From positions 310,001-374,000 of the forward strand of contig NZ_CP031946.1 in assembly GCF_003443535.1 (NCBI RefSeq): a stretch of DNA of 64,000 nucleotides, given 5' to 3'. Shown here piece by piece: positions 24,230-35,470 of this stretch. Each line of letters starts with the position of its first letter. Within the stretch, counting starts at the first letter, position 1. The position numbers were made by a program, and so were the translations under genes. The stretch is from Ruegeria sp. AD91A. GTDB taxonomy: Bacteria > Pseudomonadota > Alphaproteobacteria > Rhodobacterales > Rhodobacteraceae. A model generated the notes under the pieces. It had not been told where the DNA came from, searched no databases, and saw nothing but the letters and a program-made list of their open reading frames with translations.

Positions 24230-25393
24230 ATGACTGAGATGGTGTATGGCGCGGTCCAGGACCAGCGCGGCGAACCGATTCTACCGAAATGGTGGCGTAC
24301 AATCGATCGCTGGACGATGTCCTGCGTTCTGATCCTGTTTGCCATCGGTCTGTTGCTGGGGCTGGCTTCTTCGCCACCGCTGGCCGGGCGAAACGGGTTC
24401 GATCCGTTCCATTATGTCGAACGTCAGGCCATCTTCGGCGGATTGGCGCTGATTGCGATGCTGCTGACCTCGATGATGTCGCCGACGCTGGTGCGGCGGC
24501 TGGCAGTGCTGGGCTTCCTGGGGGCATTCGTGGCGCTGGTTTTCCTACCCGTGTTCGGAACTGATTTTGGCAAGGGCGCGGTGCGCTGGTACTCGCTGGG
24601 GTTTGCCTCGCTTCAGCCGTCCGAGTTTCTTAAACCCGGCTTCATCGTCGTCGCTGCATGGCTGCTGGCTGCCTCACAAGAGATAAACGGCCCGCCGGGG
24701 CGGATCTGGTCGTTTGCCCTTTGCATGGCGATAGTCGGCATGCTGGTGATGCAGCCTGATTTCGGCCAGGCCTGCCTGATCCTGTTCGGCTGGGGGGTGA
24801 TGTACTTTGTCGCCGGGGCGCCGATGCTGCTGCTGGTCGGAATGGCCGGGTTTGTTGTCCTGGGTGGTATGTTTGCCTATTCTAATTCTGAACATTTTGC
24901 CCGTCGTATCGATGGCTTCCTGAATCAAGAGGTCGATCCGACCACGCAGTTGGGCTATGCCACCAACGCCATTCGTGAAGGTGGTTTGTTCGGTGTCGGG
25001 GTGGGTGAGGGGCAGGTGAAATGGTCTCTGCCGGACGCGCATACCGATTTCATCATTGCCGTCGCGGCCGAGGAATACGGCCTGATCCTGGTACTCATCA
25101 TCATCGCGCTTTATTCGTTGATCGTGGTACGCTCGCTGCTGCGCCTGATGCGGGAACGCGACATGTTCATCCGTCTGGCGGGCACCGGTCTGGCGTGCAT
25201 GTTCGGCGTGCAGGCGATGATCAACATGGGTGTTGCGGTACGTCTGCTGCCCGCGAAGGGTATGACGCTGCCTTTTGTCAGCTATGGCGGCTCATCGCTG
25301 ATTGCAGGCGGTATTGCGGTCGGCATGCTGCTGGCCTTTACCCGAAACCGCCCACAGGGCGAACTTGGCGATATTCTACGCGGACGAGGATAA
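24230..25393 (+). CDS. ftsW: Peptidoglycan glycosyltransferase FtsW
   Basis: SEDS-family polymerase of septal peptidoglycan, partner of FtsI. The 387-residue protein has about ten helices and family motifs: [29 protein letters not shown], the large periplasmic loop with [18 protein letters not shown], and the late [18 protein letters not shown]. The stop overlaps the murG start by one base (TAATG). Confidence 0.97.
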   Translation: MTEMVYGAVQDQRGEPILPKWWRTIDRWTMSCVLILFAIGLLLGLASSPPLAGRNGFDPFHYVERQAIFGGLALIAMLLTSMMSPTLVRRLAVLGFLGAFVALVFLPVFGTDFGKGAVRWYSLGFASLQPSEFLKPGFIVVAAWLLAASQEINGPPGRIWSFALCMAIVGMLVMQPDFGQACLILFGWGVMYFVAGAPMLLLVGMAGFVVLGGMFAYSNSEHFARRIDGFLNQEVDPTTQLGYATNAIREGGLFGVGVGEGQVKWSLPDAHTDFIIAVAAEEYGLILVLIIIALYSLIVVRSLLRLMRERDMFIRLAGTGLACMFGVQAMINMGVAVRLLPAKGMTLPFVSYGGSSLIAGGIAVGMLLAFTRNRPQGELGDILRGRG

Positions 25394-26490
25394 TGGGGAC
25401 TCCATACCTGTTGATTGCGGCTGGTGGGACCGGGGGGCACATGTTCCCCGCTCAGGCGCTGGCCGAGGCGATGCTGAACAAGGGCTGGCGAGTGCGCCTG
25501 TCTACCGACCCGCGCGGCGCCCGCTATACCGGAGGTTTCCCGCATTCGACCGAGATTGTCGAGGCGTCTTCATCCACTTTCGCGCGTGGCGGCCTGGTGG
25601 CCAAGGCTATGGCCGGTCCCAAGATCGCGGGCGGCGTCGCCAGCACGATGTTCCAGATGATGCGGGACAAGCCCGATGTTGTTGTGGGCTTCGGCGGGTA
25701 TCCTTCGATCCCGGCGCTGAGCGCAGCGACCATGCTTAAAATCCCCCGCATGATCCACGAACAGAACGGAGTGTTGGGGCGTGTGAACCAGTTGTTCGCC
25801 ACCCGCGTCGCGCAGGTGGCCTGCGGTGTCTGGCCCACGGACCTGCCCGAAGGCGCACATGGCATCCACACTGGCAACCCGGTCCGGGCTGCCGTTCTGG
25901 ACCGCGCCGCAGCCGGTTACATTCCGCCCGGTGATTACCCGATGTCGGTCCTTGTCATGGGCGGGTCGCAAGGCGCCCGCATCCTCAGCGATGTTGTGCC
26001 CGGAGCCATCGCCGAACTGCCCGAAGACATCCGCAATCACATCCGCGTCTCGCATCAGGCGCGGGACGAGGACGGCGAGCGCGTCACAGCCTTCTACAAC
26101 GACCACGGCATTCGCGCCGATGTGCAGCCCTTCTTCGATGATGTCCCCCGTCGCATGTCGGATGCCCAGCTGGTGATCTCACGTTCGGGCGCGTCCAGCG
26201 TTGCCGATATCTCGGTCATCGGGCGCCCGTCGATCCTGATCCCCTTTGCCGCAGCCGCCGGAGATCATCAGACGGCCAACGCACGTGGGTTGGTACAGGC
26301 GGGCGGGGCCATCATGATCCCGGAAAAGGCACTTGACGTTCCTGCGTTGACACAGCAAATCACCACGGTTCTCACGAACCCTGAAGCCGCACAGAAAATG
26401 GCCCACGCCGCCTTGTCTGTCGGGGCACCCGACGCCACCGAGCGTCTGGCTGCCCTCGTCGAGCAATTGGCGCAGAAGGAGACCACATGA
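25393..26490 (+). CDS. murG: Lipid II synthase MurG
   Basis: GlcNAc transferase converting lipid I to lipid II at the inner membrane face. The 365-residue GT28 enzyme starts [25 protein letters not shown] with the donor-side glycine loop, has GFGGYPS and [12 protein letters not shown] in the N-domain, and [16 protein letters not shown] plus [12 protein letters not shown] in the C-domain. The ATG overlaps the ftsW stop by one base. It overlaps murC by 4 bases. Confidence 0.97.
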   Translation: MGTPYLLIAAGGTGGHMFPAQALAEAMLNKGWRVRLSTDPRGARYTGGFPHSTEIVEASSSTFARGGLVAKAMAGPKIAGGVASTMFQMMRDKPDVVVGFGGYPSIPALSAATMLKIPRMIHEQNGVLGRVNQLFATRVAQVACGVWPTDLPEGAHGIHTGNPVRAAVLDRAAAGYIPPGDYPMSVLVMGGSQGARILSDVVPGAIAELPEDIRNHIRVSHQARDEDGERVTAFYNDHGIRADVQPFFDDVPRRMSDAQLVISRSGASSVADISVIGRPSILIPFAAAAGDHQTANARGLVQAGGAIMIPEKALDVPALTQQITTVLTNPEAAQKMAHAALSVGAPDATERLAALVEQLAQKETT

Positions 26491-27896
26491 ACCCAGCAAC
26501 CAAACTTCCGCAGGACGTGGGGCCGATTCACTTTGTGGGGATCGGCGGGATCGGGATGTCAGGTATCGCCGAGGTGCTGCTCAATCTGGGTTACCGGGTG
26601 CAGGGCTCGGACCTCAAGGCATCGAAAATCACCGACCGGCTGGCAAGTCTGGGGGCCGAGATCTTTGTCGGTCAACGTGCTGAGAACCTTGAAAATGCTG
26701 CGGTTGTAGTTGTTTCGACCGCGATCAAACCGGGCAATCCGGAACTGGACGAAGCCCGGGCGCAGGGCCTGCCTGTTGTCCGCAGGGCTGACATGTTGGC
26801 CGAACTGATGCGCTTGCGCTCGAATATTGCCATCGCGGGGACTCATGGCAAGACGACCACGACCACCATGATGGCAGAACTGATGGTGGCGGGGGATTTC
26901 GACCCGACTGTGATCAATGGCGGCATCATCCATGCCTATGGCTCGAATGCCCGTATGGGACAGGGCGAATGGATGGTCGTCGAAGCGGATGAATCCGACG
27001 GCTCGTTCAACCGCCTGCCCGCGACCATCGCCATCGTCACCAATATCGACCCCGAGCATATGGAGCATTGGGGCGATTTCGACAAATTGCGCGACGGCTT
27101 CCATGAATTCGTATCGAACCTGCCTTTCTATGGCCTGGCCGTCTGTTGCACGGATCACGCCGAGGTTCAGACGCTTGTCGGGCGTATCACCGACCGTCGA
27201 GTGCGCACTTATGGCTTCAACGCGCAGGCCGACGTGCGGGCCGAGAACCTGACCTACAAAGTCGGCGTTGCGCATTTTGATATCCATCTGCAATACGAAG
27301 ACAAGGTGATCGAAGGCTGCACCCTGCCGATGCCCGGAGACCATAATGTCTCGAACGCGCTGTCCGCCGTGGCCGTTGCCCGCCATCTGGGCATGAAAGC
27401 CTCGGAAATCCGCGAAGCGCTGGCCAATTTTGGTGGCGTCAACCGCCGCTTCACCAAGGTCGGAGAAGTCGACGGCGTCACCATCATCGACGACTACGGC
27501 CACCACCCGGTCGAAATTGCGGCTGTTCTGAAAGCCGCGCGTCAGGCGACCGAAGGCCGCGTGATCGCTGTGCACCAACCGCATCGCTATTCGCGCCTGT
27601 CCAACCTGTTCGACGATTTCTGCACCTGTTTCAACGACGCCGATGTCGTGGCCATTGCCGACATTTTTGCCGCCGGCGAAGACCCGATCGAAGGCGCATC
27701 GCGTGATGATCTGGTACAGGGCCTGATCCGTCACGGTCACCGTCACGCCCGCGCGCTGCTGGACGAAAACGATCTTGAACGACTTGTGCTGGAACAGGCC
27801 CGTCCTGGCGATATGGTGGTCTGTCTCGGGGCCGGCACGATCAGCGCCTGGGCCAATGCTCTGCCCGAGAGATTGCAACGAAAACAAGCTGTTTGA
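26487..27896 (+). CDS. murC: UDP-MurNAc:L-alanine ligase MurC
   Basis: Adds the first stem-peptide residue. The 469-residue Mur ligase shows [24 protein letters not shown] at the UDP site, [13 protein letters not shown] for [14 protein letters not shown] and [10 protein letters not shown] in the central domain and HQPHRYSRL in the C-domain. Coupled to murG through ATGA. A 76-base gap then leads to the DUF2484 pair. Confidence 0.97.
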   Translation: MNPATKLPQDVGPIHFVGIGGIGMSGIAEVLLNLGYRVQGSDLKASKITDRLASLGAEIFVGQRAENLENAAVVVVSTAIKPGNPELDEARAQGLPVVRRADMLAELMRLRSNIAIAGTHGKTTTTTMMAELMVAGDFDPTVINGGIIHAYGSNARMGQGEWMVVEADESDGSFNRLPATIAIVTNIDPEHMEHWGDFDKLRDGFHEFVSNLPFYGLAVCCTDHAEVQTLVGRITDRRVRTYGFNAQADVRAENLTYKVGVAHFDIHLQYEDKVIEGCTLPMPGDHNVSNALSAVAVARHLGMKASEIREALANFGGVNRRFTKVGEVDGVTIIDDYGHHPVEIAAVLKAARQATEGRVIAVHQPHRYSRLSNLFDDFCTCFNDADVVAIADIFAAGEDPIEGASRDDLVQGLIRHGHRHARALLDENDLERLVLEQARPGDMVVCLGAGTISAWANALPERLQRKQAV

Positions 27897-27972
27897 CGTC
27901 CCTTCTGTTTGGCGCACAACCTGAAAGTGTGGTAACCTGCCCGCAACTGTCGCATATCCTCGGAGGGGACAA

Positions 27973-28221
27973 GTGGACTATTCGATGATCCTTGCCGCCC
28001 TCTGGGTGATCTGTGCCACGATCGTGGCGTTCTTACCGATGCGCCTGCAGTTCCCGCCGGGTGTGACCCTGCTGATCTGTGCTCCGGTTCTGATCGTCTG
28101 GCTGGGTTATGACCACGGTTGGTTCTGGTCCGTTTTTGCCTTTGGCGGTTTCGTTTCGATGTTCCGCAACCCCATCCGGTTCTATTGGCGGAAATGGGTG
28201 CGAGGGGAGGTTATGGAGTGA
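27973..28221 (+). CDS. DUF2484 family small membrane protein, first copy
   Basis: An 82-residue protein with about three hydrophobic helices; it opens MDYSMILAALWVICATIVAFLPM and ends in FRNPIRFYWRKW, the DUF2484 pattern. GGAGGGGAC precedes a GTG start. DUF2484 genes sit between murC and murB in Rhodobacterales, and no function is established. It overlaps the second copy by 4 bases (GTGA). Confidence 0.82.
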   Translation: MDYSMILAALWVICATIVAFLPMRLQFPPGVTLLICAPVLIVWLGYDHGWFWSVFAFGGFVSMFRNPIRFYWRKWVRGEVME

Positions 28222-28484
28222 ACTGGTCCATCGCCCTTGCCGGTCTGTGGGGCGTTTCCGCGAATCTGCTGGCAATGATCCCCAGCAAAGACAACCACTG
28301 GACGCGCGCCTATATCCTGATCGCCGTGGGCATTCCGATTCTGGGGTATGTCACCTATCAAAACGGACCGTGGATCGGCTTGCTGGTGCTGGCCATGGGG
28401 ATGTCCGTGCTGCGCTGGCCTGTCATTTATCTGACCCGTTGGACAAAGACGAAGATGCAGGGCATGAAGGCGGCTGACGAATAA
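28218..28484 (+). CDS. DUF2484 family small membrane protein, second copy
   Basis: An 88-residue paralogue of the previous gene with the same opening pattern (IALAGLWGVSANLLAMIPSKDNHW) and a basic end (RWPVIYLTRWTKTKM). The GTG start lies in the stop codon of the first copy, so the two are coupled and probably work as a pair. Role unknown; the position suggests envelope assembly. Confidence 0.8.
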   Translation: MNWSIALAGLWGVSANLLAMIPSKDNHWTRAYILIAVGIPILGYVTYQNGPWIGLLVLAMGMSVLRWPVIYLTRWTKTKMQGMKAADE

Positions 28485-28508
28485 CCGGCCAGTTTCAGGA
28501 GGTCCGCC

Positions 28509-28802
28509 ATGGCGTCGGTCGCTACATTTGCCTATCTGCCAATTCTGTCTTTTCTGCTTGGTGCCGCGGCCGGTTTCACCGCGGGCCGCTGGCTGGGCCT
28601 GCGCGGCTTGTTATGGCTGATCGGTCTGGCCTCGGCCGTCGGCTTGGCGTTGATCGTCGTGCTGGCCGGAATTGGCACTGGTGAAGAAGAACAGGCGTTC
28701 GGCCCGCTGGTCTGGCTGACCGCCGGCGTTCTTCCCTTTCTGTTCGCCACGATCATGGGGGGTGTGGGCGGACGCAGCCTGGCGGTGCGCGTAGACATAT
28801 GA
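28509..28802 (+). CDS. Small hydrophobic protein upstream of murB
   Basis: A 97-residue protein with three probable helices (about 8-28, 33-56, 66-86), no recognised family. GGAGGT stands 5 bases before the ATG, an unusually strong ribosome binding site, and the stop region overlaps the murB ATG by 4 bases. Conservation elsewhere was not testable. Confidence 0.7.
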   Translation: MASVATFAYLPILSFLLGAAAGFTAGRWLGLRGLLWLIGLASAVGLALIVVLAGIGTGEEEQAFGPLVWLTAGVLPFLFATIMGGVGGRSLAVRVDI

Positions 28803-29725
28803 CAACGCTTCCCGCTCCCAAAGGTCGCCTGTCTCGGGCGCGTCCTCTCTCTGACCTCACGTGGCTTCGTGTTGGCGGTCCGGCTGATTACCTGTTCCAG
28901 CCTGCCGATGTCGAAGACCTGCAAGCGTTCCTGCGGGAACTGCCCGCAGAAACCCCGATCTTTCCGATCGGTGTCGGTTCGAACCTGATTGTTCGGGATG
29001 GGGGTCTACGGGCCGTTGTGGTCCGGTTGGGGCGCGGATTCAATACGATCTCGGTTGACGGCAATACGGTTACGGCAGGGGCTGCGGCGCTGGATGCGCA
29101 TGTGGCACGCAAGGCGGCGGACGCCGGTGTCGACCTGACCTTTCTGCGCACCATTCCGGGATCCGTCGGCGGTGCGGTGCGCATGAATGCAGGGTGTTAT
29201 GGCAGTTACACGGCGGATGTGTTGCGTAAGGCCATCATTGTCACCCGGCAAGGGGACCTTGTGGACCTGACACCCGAAGACTTGAATTTTCGCTATCGCC
29301 AGACGGACCTGCCGGAAGGTGCAGTGCTGATTTCGGCTGTGTTCGAGGCCCCTTCAGGCAATCCCGAAGATCTCCATACCCGTATGGAGGCGCAGTTGAA
29401 AAAACGCGACGAAACCCAGCCCACCAAGGATCGCAGCGCGGGGTCGACCTTTCGCAATCCGGCCGGGTTTTCCTCGACCGGGCAGGCGGATGATGTGCAT
29501 GATCTCAAGGCGTGGAAGGTGATCGATGACGCGGGCATGCGCGGCGCGACGCTTGGCGGTGCGCAGATGAGCCCGAAACACTCGAATTTCCTGATCAACA
29601 CCGGCTCGGCCACCGCTGCCGACCTCGAAGGCCTTGGCGAAGAGGTGCGAAAAAAGGTTTACGAAACAAGCGGCATCACGCTAGAGTGGGAAATCATGCG
29701 GGTCGGAGATCCGCTGAAAGAATAA
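28799..29725 (+). CDS. murB: UDP-N-acetylenolpyruvoylglucosamine reductase MurB
   Basis: FAD enzyme that reduces UDP-GlcNAc-enolpyruvate to UDP-MurNAc with NADPH. The 308-residue protein has [50 protein letters not shown] and a late [14 protein letters not shown] segment carrying the catalytic Ser, as in type II MurB proteins. Coupled to the upstream small membrane protein. Confidence 0.97.
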   Translation: MTTLPAPKGRLSRARPLSDLTWLRVGGPADYLFQPADVEDLQAFLRELPAETPIFPIGVGSNLIVRDGGLRAVVVRLGRGFNTISVDGNTVTAGAAALDAHVARKAADAGVDLTFLRTIPGSVGGAVRMNAGCYGSYTADVLRKAIIVTRQGDLVDLTPEDLNFRYRQTDLPEGAVLISAVFEAPSGNPEDLHTRMEAQLKKRDETQPTKDRSAGSTFRNPAGFSSTGQADDVHDLKAWKVIDDAGMRGATLGGAQMSPKHSNFLINTGSATAADLEGLGEEVRKKVYETSGITLEWEIMRVGDPLKE

Positions 29726-29788
29726 AGCCCGGACCGTCAGACCAAAACAGGCAAATTCAGGCGACGGATCAAAGGCATAAACGCAGTA

Positions 29789-29809
29789 CGGACCACCATA
29801 TAAGGTCCG
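29789..29809 (+). other. Hairpin between murB and ddl
   Basis: CGGACC and GGTCCG frame a 9-base loop, ACCATATAA, 24 bases before the ddl start. It could be a small operator or a leader hairpin; it lacks a T run. Confidence 0.3.
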
Positions 29810-29833
29810 GGGACATTGAGGCGCACGTTGGGT

Positions 29834-30751
29834 ATGTCGAGCAGGACAAACCCCAAAGTGGCGGTATTGATGGGTGGCCCCTCGGCGGAACGCGAGGTGT
29901 CTCTCAGCTCTGGGCGCGAATGCGCAGCCGCCCTTGTGGGAGAAGACTTTGAGGTGGTCGAACTGGACGCAGGTCCCGACCTCTGCGCGCGCCTTGCGAA
30001 CATCAAGCCAGATGTGGTTTTCAATGCCCTGCACGGCCGCTGGGGTGAAGATGGCTGTGTGCAGGGCCTGCTGGAATGGATGCGCATTCCCTACACACAT
30101 TCCGGCGTGTTGGCCTCGGCCCTGGCAATGGACAAGCAACGCAGCAAGGACGTCTATCAGGCCGAAGGTCTGCCTGTCGTTCCAAGTGTGATCGTTCCAA
30201 GGCTTGAGGTGATCGAAGCCCACGTGATGGAGCCGCCCTATGTGGCCAAGCCAAACAACGAAGGCTCCAGCGTTGGGATTTACATCGTCCACGAAAATGC
30301 CAATGGCCCGCCGCAGCTGTCCGAAGACATGCCCGATCAGATCATGGTCGAGAAATATGTTGCGGGGCGTGAACTGACCGTAACGGTGATGGGCGACCGC
30401 GCCCTGACCGTGACCGAGATCATGACCGATGGTGGTTGGTATGACTATGATGCCAAGTACAAACCGGGCGGATCATGGCACGTTCTGCCTGCCGATGTGC
30501 CACCGGACATCTTTGATCGCTGCATGGATTACGCCCTGCGCGCGCATGTTGCCTTGGGGTGCAGGGGCGTCAGCCGCACCGATTTCCGCTGGGATGACGG
30601 CATGGGCGCCGATGGGCTGTTCCTGCTTGAGACCAACACCCAGCCCGGCATGACGCCGACATCTCTGGCCCCGGAACAGGCCGCCCACCTGGACATGACA
30701 TTCGGCCAGCTTTGCGCCTGGATGGTGGAGGACGCCTCATGCGACCGCTGA
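29834..30751 (+). CDS. ddl: D-alanine--D-alanine ligase
   Basis: ATP-grasp enzyme making D-Ala-D-Ala for MurF. The 305-residue protein opens [27 protein letters not shown], has [43 protein letters not shown] and the metal-site [15 protein letters not shown]. The ATG at 29834 is preferred over an upstream TTG at 29816 because it gives the usual N-terminus. Its end overlaps the ftsQ start by 13 bases. Confidence 0.95.
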   Translation: MSSRTNPKVAVLMGGPSAEREVSLSSGRECAAALVGEDFEVVELDAGPDLCARLANIKPDVVFNALHGRWGEDGCVQGLLEWMRIPYTHSGVLASALAMDKQRSKDVYQAEGLPVVPSVIVPRLEVIEAHVMEPPYVAKPNNEGSSVGIYIVHENANGPPQLSEDMPDQIMVEKYVAGRELTVTVMGDRALTVTEIMTDGGWYDYDAKYKPGGSWHVLPADVPPDIFDRCMDYALRAHVALGCRGVSRTDFRWDDGMGADGLFLLETNTQPGMTPTSLAPEQAAHLDMTFGQLCAWMVEDASCDR

Positions 30752-31746
30752 CCGCCAGACGCGCGTTGGAAATCCATCGAACCAAACCCGTTGCAGGCCC
30801 GGATGCGGATTTTGCATCGGCAGACACTGAACAGCGCGATGGTCAACCGCTTCTGCGTCTGCGTGGCGCGCGGGTGTTTTTCCGCGCGGCCCGTCGCAGC
30901 GACCCGGCGCCGTCGCGCCTCAGCTACCGGCTCCAGCGCTGGATGCTGACACCTGGCATTCGCCTTGGTGTCAAGGTCGGCCTGCCGATCTGCGCCATTG
31001 CTGCAACTGTCGGCATCTTCTTTGCCTCGCAGGACCGTCGCGACGCACTTGCCGCTTATATCGCCGATGTGCGCACTTCGATTCAGGAGCGCCCCGAATT
31101 CATGGTCAACCTGATGGCCATCGATGGGGCGGGAACCGGCCTGTCCGAGGACATCCGCGCAATTGTGCCGCTGGATTTCCCGATCAGTTCCTGGGATCTG
31201 GATGTGGAACAGATCCGCGACACGATCACCGGGCTGGACCCGGTAAAATCCGCAACCGTCAGAATCCGCCCCGGAGGCATCCTGCAAGTCAATGTCGTCG
31301 AGCGTCAGCCAGTAATTGTCTGGCGAACGCATGGCGGGCTCGAGCTTCTCGATGAGACAGGCGCGCATGTCAAGGAAGCCACTTCTCGCAAGGACCACGC
31401 TGATCTGCCGCTGATCGCGGGGGCGGGCGCCAGCGATCATGTGGGTGAAGCGCTGGAGCTTCTTCAGACCTCGCGCAGCCTGGGCAATCGCGTGCGCGGT
31501 CTGGTGCGCGTGGGAGAGCGGCGCTGGGATCTGGTGCTGGACCGTGGTCAGCGCATCATGCTGCCGACCGAACGTCCTGTGCGCGCGCTGGAACGCGTGC
31601 TTGCCGTGAACGAGGTGCAGGACCTTCTGGAACGTGACGTGGCCGTGGTCGACATGCGCCTCGGGCAGCGTCCAACCATCCGAATGACCAAAGCCGCCAG
31701 CGACGACTGGTGGAACACAAAAGTGACAGTGAGTAACGGGCAGTAA
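30739..31746 (+). CDS. ftsQ: Cell division protein FtsQ
   Basis: Bitopic divisome protein. The 335-residue product has a long basic cytoplasmic N-terminus of about 75 residues, one helix near 78-97 ([17 protein letters not shown]), a POTRA domain, and the beta domain with the conserved [11 protein letters not shown] and LLDETGAHV stretches. ATG 30739 lies inside the end of ddl. Stop is 5 bases before ftsA. Confidence 0.94.
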   Translation: MRPLTARRALEIHRTKPVAGPDADFASADTEQRDGQPLLRLRGARVFFRAARRSDPAPSRLSYRLQRWMLTPGIRLGVKVGLPICAIAATVGIFFASQDRRDALAAYIADVRTSIQERPEFMVNLMAIDGAGTGLSEDIRAIVPLDFPISSWDLDVEQIRDTITGLDPVKSATVRIRPGGILQVNVVERQPVIVWRTHGGLELLDETGAHVKEATSRKDHADLPLIAGAGASDHVGEALELLQTSRSLGNRVRGLVRVGERRWDLVLDRGQRIMLPTERPVRALERVLAVNEVQDLLERDVAVVDMRLGQRPTIRMTKAASDDWWNTKVTVSNGQ

Positions 31747-31751
31747 CGACC

Positions 31752-33089
31752 ATGATGACCGATCTTTATCAGTCCCAACGCGCCATGCGTCAGATGCGGC
31801 GGCAGGCTTTGCAACGCGGTGTGATTGCGATTCTGGATGTGGGCAGTTCGAAAATCGCCTGCCTAGTGCTGCGCTTTGACGGAACTGGTCGGCTGAGCGA
31901 GGACAACACCATCGGCTCCATGGCGGGTCAGACGGGCTTTCGCGTCATCGGCGCCGCGACCACCCGGTCGCGGGGTGTCCAGTTCGGCGAAGTTACCGCC
32001 ATGCAGGAAACCGAACGTGCCATCCGAACCGCGCTTCAGGCCGCACAGAAGATGGCCGATATCCGCGTCGACCATGTGATCGCATGTTTCTCGGGCGCGA
32101 ACCCGCGCTCTTACGGGTTGGATGCACAAGTCGACCTAGACGGTCAGATCGTGACCGAGGCCGAAGTGGGTCGCGTTCTGAACGCCTGCGACGTGCCGGA
32201 TTATGGCGACGGGCGCGAAGTGCTGCACGCTCAACCGGTGAATTTCGCGCTCGACAACCGCTCGGGCCTGATCGACCCGCGCGGGCAGATGGGCCAGAGC
32301 CTTGCAGTCGACATGCATATGCTGACCGTGGATTCGACAGCGATCCAGAATATCGTGCGCTGTATCAAGCGCTGCGATCTTGAACTCGCAGGTATTGCCA
32401 ACTCGGCCTATGTTTCGGGCATCTCGGCGCTGGTTGAAGACGAGCAGGAACTGGGCGCGGCCTGTATCGACATGGGTGGCGGCACCACGAGCGTATCGAT
32501 CTTCATGAAGAAGCACATGATTTATGCCGATTGCGTGCGCATGGGTGGCGATCACGTGACCGCCGATATCTCGATGGGTCTGGGTGTGCCTGCCGCCGTG
32601 GCGGAACGGATAAAGACATTCAATGGTGGCGTTCATGCCACCGGGGCCGACGACAGGGATATGATTGATATCGGTGGTGACACCGGTGACTGGGAACACG
32701 ACCGCCGCACCGTCAGCCGTGCCGAGCTGATCGGTATCATGCGCCCGCGTGTCGAGGAAATTCTTGAAGAGGTTCGCGTGCGGCTGGACGCCGCCGGGTT
32801 TGAACACATGCCAAGCCAGCAGATCGTGCTGACCGGCGGTGGCAGCCAGATCATGGGGCTGGACGGGCTTGCCACCCGCATTCTGGGCCAGCGCGTGCGC
32901 CTGGGCCGCCCCTTGCGCGTGCATGGCCTGCCGCAGTCAGCCACCGGGCCCGGGTTCTCGTCCGCTGTCGGCCTCAGTCTGTTTGCGGCCCATCCTCAGG
33001 ACGAATGGTGGGATTTTGAAATCCCGGTCGACACCTACGCCGCGCGCCCGTTCAAGCGCGCCGTGCGGTGGTTCCGTGACAATTGGTAA
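31752..33089 (+). CDS. ftsA: Cell division protein FtsA
   Basis: Actin-like ATPase that tethers FtsZ to the membrane. The 445-residue protein shows phosphate-1 VIAILDVGSSKIACLV, the 1C subdomain, phosphate-2 AACIDMGGGTTSVSIF and adenosine-site VLTGGGSQIMGLDGLA. The C-terminus AVRWFRDNW is a good amphipathic membrane-targeting helix. An N-terminal extension of about 20 basic residues precedes the fold. Its last 14 bases overlap the next gene. Confidence 0.97.
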   Translation: MMTDLYQSQRAMRQMRRQALQRGVIAILDVGSSKIACLVLRFDGTGRLSEDNTIGSMAGQTGFRVIGAATTRSRGVQFGEVTAMQETERAIRTALQAAQKMADIRVDHVIACFSGANPRSYGLDAQVDLDGQIVTEAEVGRVLNACDVPDYGDGREVLHAQPVNFALDNRSGLIDPRGQMGQSLAVDMHMLTVDSTAIQNIVRCIKRCDLELAGIANSAYVSGISALVEDEQELGAACIDMGGGTTSVSIFMKKHMIYADCVRMGGDHVTADISMGLGVPAAVAERIKTFNGGVHATGADDRDMIDIGGDTGDWEHDRRTVSRAELIGIMRPRVEEILEEVRVRLDAAGFEHMPSQQIVLTGGGSQIMGLDGLATRILGQRVRLGRPLRVHGLPQSATGPGFSSAVGLSLFAAHPQDEWWDFEIPVDTYAARPFKRAVRWFRDNW

Positions 33090-33495
33090 GCACCTGCGCG
33101 GGTGTGCACTGGGCGCGGCCTTGCTGCCCGGCGCGGTCTCGGCCCAGACCATAATTACGCCCGAGGCGTTTCTAGATGCGGCTGTCGGCAAAACCCTCAC
33201 GTTCTACGAAATTCGCAGCGGCGGTCTGGTCGGAACAGAACAGTTCCTGAACCGAAGTGTCTCGGTCTGGCGCGAAGAGGGGCAGGGCTGTGTCTACGGG
33301 CAGATCACAACGCCTAACGGTCAGATATGCTTTCTTTACGACAATGACCCGGACGGCATTCCGGTCTGTTGGTGGCCATTTTTGCACGAAGGCCGGCTGA
33401 TGGTGCGACTTGCCTCTTTCGCCGAGGGGGAAATACAGGAAGTGCGCACCATGACCGAGCGCGGCCTGAACTGCCCAGGTGCTCCGCTCAGCTAA
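33076..33495 (+). CDS. Secreted hypothetical protein overlapping the ftsA end
   Basis: A 139-residue protein with a GTG start 14 bases before the ftsA stop. A signal peptide with cleavage after AVSA (residue 23) is clear. The mature part has four cysteines, at GCVYG, QICFL, PVCWW and LNCPG, which could form two disulphides, and opens ITPEAFLDAAVGKTLTFYEI. I do not recognise the family. The overlap suggests translational coupling to FtsA, so a periplasmic role tied to division is possible but unproven. Confidence 0.75.
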   Translation: MTIGKHLRGCALGAALLPGAVSAQTIITPEAFLDAAVGKTLTFYEIRSGGLVGTEQFLNRSVSVWREEGQGCVYGQITTPNGQICFLYDNDPDGIPVCWWPFLHEGRLMVRLASFAEGEIQEVRTMTERGLNCPGAPLS

Positions 33496-33843
33496 AGAAA
33501 CCGGTTGCAGCAATTCAATTTATCCCTCAAGATATCCTCAAGGCCCGGCAGAGGCCTCGCGGCAGGACCTGAGCAGTTTTCCGCAATGTAAATGACAATG
33601 GATCAGAGCGCGATGAACGAATGAGTCCTCGCGTTCATGTCGGTTGTCTTGTGATGGTCGCCGTTGTTTCCGCTATATCTGGCATGTCCTGCGAAATGCC
33701 GCCGGTTTCTGCCTTATTTCCTCCATATTTTGTGGGAAAACGCGATTTTTGACGTGACCTTTTGGCATCAGGCCGCTAGAATCGGACAAGGATAGGTAAG
33801 AAAAACACCGCTTTGGCGGGACATAAATACAGGCGGACAGAGC
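33496..33843. other. Gene-free spacer upstream of ftsZ
   Basis: No coding frame is credible. The last 120 bases are AT-richer and contain a TAGAAT (33777-33782) that could be a -10 element, 62 bases before the ftsZ start, but its -35 partner is poor. A TTGACG at 33749 is too far from it (22 bases). This is where ftsZ-specific transcription would be expected. Confidence 0.35.
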
Positions 33844-35448
33844 ATGACATTGAATCTTTCGATGCCCGGGCACGACGAACTGAAGCCTCGGATTACAGTA
33901 TTTGGCGTTGGCGGTGCAGGCGGGAACGCTGTCAATAACATGATTGAGAAACAGTTGGACGGCGTTGATTTTGTGGTCGCCAACACCGACGCGCAGGCGC
34001 TGCAACAAAGTCAGTCCTCGGCACGTGTGCAATTGGGTGTTAAAGTCACCGAAGGTCTGGGGGCAGGGGCCCGTCCGACCGTCGGTGCTGCCGCCGCCGA
34101 AGAAAGCATCGAACAGATCGTTGACCACCTTGCCGGCGCGCATATGTGCTTCATCACCGCTGGTATGGGCGGCGGTACCGGCACGGGCGCTGCTCCGATC
34201 ATTGCGCAGGCCGCTCGTGAGCTGGGTGTTCTGACCGTCGGTGTTGTCACTAAACCCTTCCAGTTCGAAGGCGCCAAGCGGATGCGTCAGGCCGAAGACG
34301 GCGTTGAGGCATTGCAGCAGGTTGTCGACACGCTGATCATCATCCCGAACCAGAACCTGTTCCGTCTGGCCAATGAAAAGACCACCTTCACCGAGGCGTT
34401 TTCGATGGCCGATGACGTTCTGTATCAGGGCGTCAAGGGTGTGACCGACCTGATGGTGCGCCCTGGCCTGATCAACCTCGACTTTGCGGACGTTCGTGCG
34501 GTGATGGACGAGATGGGCAAGGCAATGATGGGCACCGGCGAAGCAACCGGCGAAGACCGCGCCGTCCAGGCGGCGGAAAAGGCCATTGCAAACCCGCTGC
34601 TGGACGAAATCAGCCTCAAGGGTGCCAAGGGCGTGCTGATCAACATCACCGGTTCACACGACCTGACCCTGTTCGAGCTCGACGAAGCCGCCAACCGCAT
34701 CCGCGAGGAAGTGGACCCAGAGGCCAATATCATCGTTGGCTCGACGTTGGATACGGCCATGGAGGGCGGAATGCGTGTATCGGTTGTTGCAACCGGTATC
34801 GACGCCAGCGAAAAAACGACGGAAGTCCCTGTGGCTCGCCGCTCGATGTCAGAACCACTGACCCGCACGGTTTCGGCCGAAGATCATTTTCAGGAAGAAG
34901 CACCGGTTGCTGCGGAGGTGGCAGAGCCTGCCCCGCAGCGGGAAGAAAACCGCGAGCCTTCGCTGTTTGAAACCGCTGAAGAACCGGCGCAACCGCAATT
35001 CCAGCCGCGCGACGAGCGTGAAGATGACAGCCTGCCGCCGCCGGCCTACCAGCCGCGTGTTGCCGAATTCGAGCCGCAACCCGAGCATATTGAGCCAGCG
35101 CCCGAGGCATTTGTGGCACCGCGCGGACATGCCGCCGGCACCCCGTCGCCCGAAGCACTGCAGCGTTTGCAGGCTGCTGTTCAGAAGGTTCCGTCAGCGC
35201 CGCAGCACCCAGCGGCGCCCCGACAATCCGATCCGGTTTCGCAGTCGGAACCCGAGGAGCGCTCGCGTTTTGGCTTCAATCGTCTGATCGATCGGATGAC
35301 TGGCCATGCGTCTGATACGCCGGCACAATCGCCCCGGCAGCAACCCGTTTTGCGGCAGTCCGAGGCTACGGCGCCAATTCAGGAAGAGGTTGATCCGGAT
35401 CAGGAGCGTATCGAAATTCCGGCCTTCCTGCGCCGTCAAGCCAACTGA
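33844..35448 (+). CDS. ftsZ: Cell division protein FtsZ
   Basis: Tubulin-like GTPase of the Z-ring. The 534-residue protein has [17 protein letters not shown] at the nucleotide site, GGGTGTG at 109-115, [11 protein letters not shown] in the T7 loop region, and a conserved C-terminal peptide EIPAFLRRQ for FtsA binding. The linker between about 325 and 515 is long, acidic and proline-rich, as in alphaproteobacteria. Followed by a clear terminator. Confidence 0.98.
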   Translation: MTLNLSMPGHDELKPRITVFGVGGAGGNAVNNMIEKQLDGVDFVVANTDAQALQQSQSSARVQLGVKVTEGLGAGARPTVGAAAAEESIEQIVDHLAGAHMCFITAGMGGGTGTGAAPIIAQAARELGVLTVGVVTKPFQFEGAKRMRQAEDGVEALQQVVDTLIIIPNQNLFRLANEKTTFTEAFSMADDVLYQGVKGVTDLMVRPGLINLDFADVRAVMDEMGKAMMGTGEATGEDRAVQAAEKAIANPLLDEISLKGAKGVLINITGSHDLTLFELDEAANRIREEVDPEANIIVGSTLDTAMEGGMRVSVVATGIDASEKTTEVPVARRSMSEPLTRTVSAEDHFQEEAPVAAEVAEPAPQREENREPSLFETAEEPAQPQFQPRDEREDDSLPPPAYQPRVAEFEPQPEHIEPAPEAFVAPRGHAAGTPSPEALQRLQAAVQKVPSAPQHPAAPRQSDPVSQSEPEERSRFGFNRLIDRMTGHASDTPAQSPRQQPVLRQSEATAPIQEEVDPDQERIEIPAFLRRQAN

Positions 35449-35470
35449 TCGCGGTAACAAAATCCACTCA

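Noticed and set aside
26559..27917. 452-codon open frame antisense to murC
   Set aside because: No recognisable motifs; murC on the plus strand is complete and in operon context.
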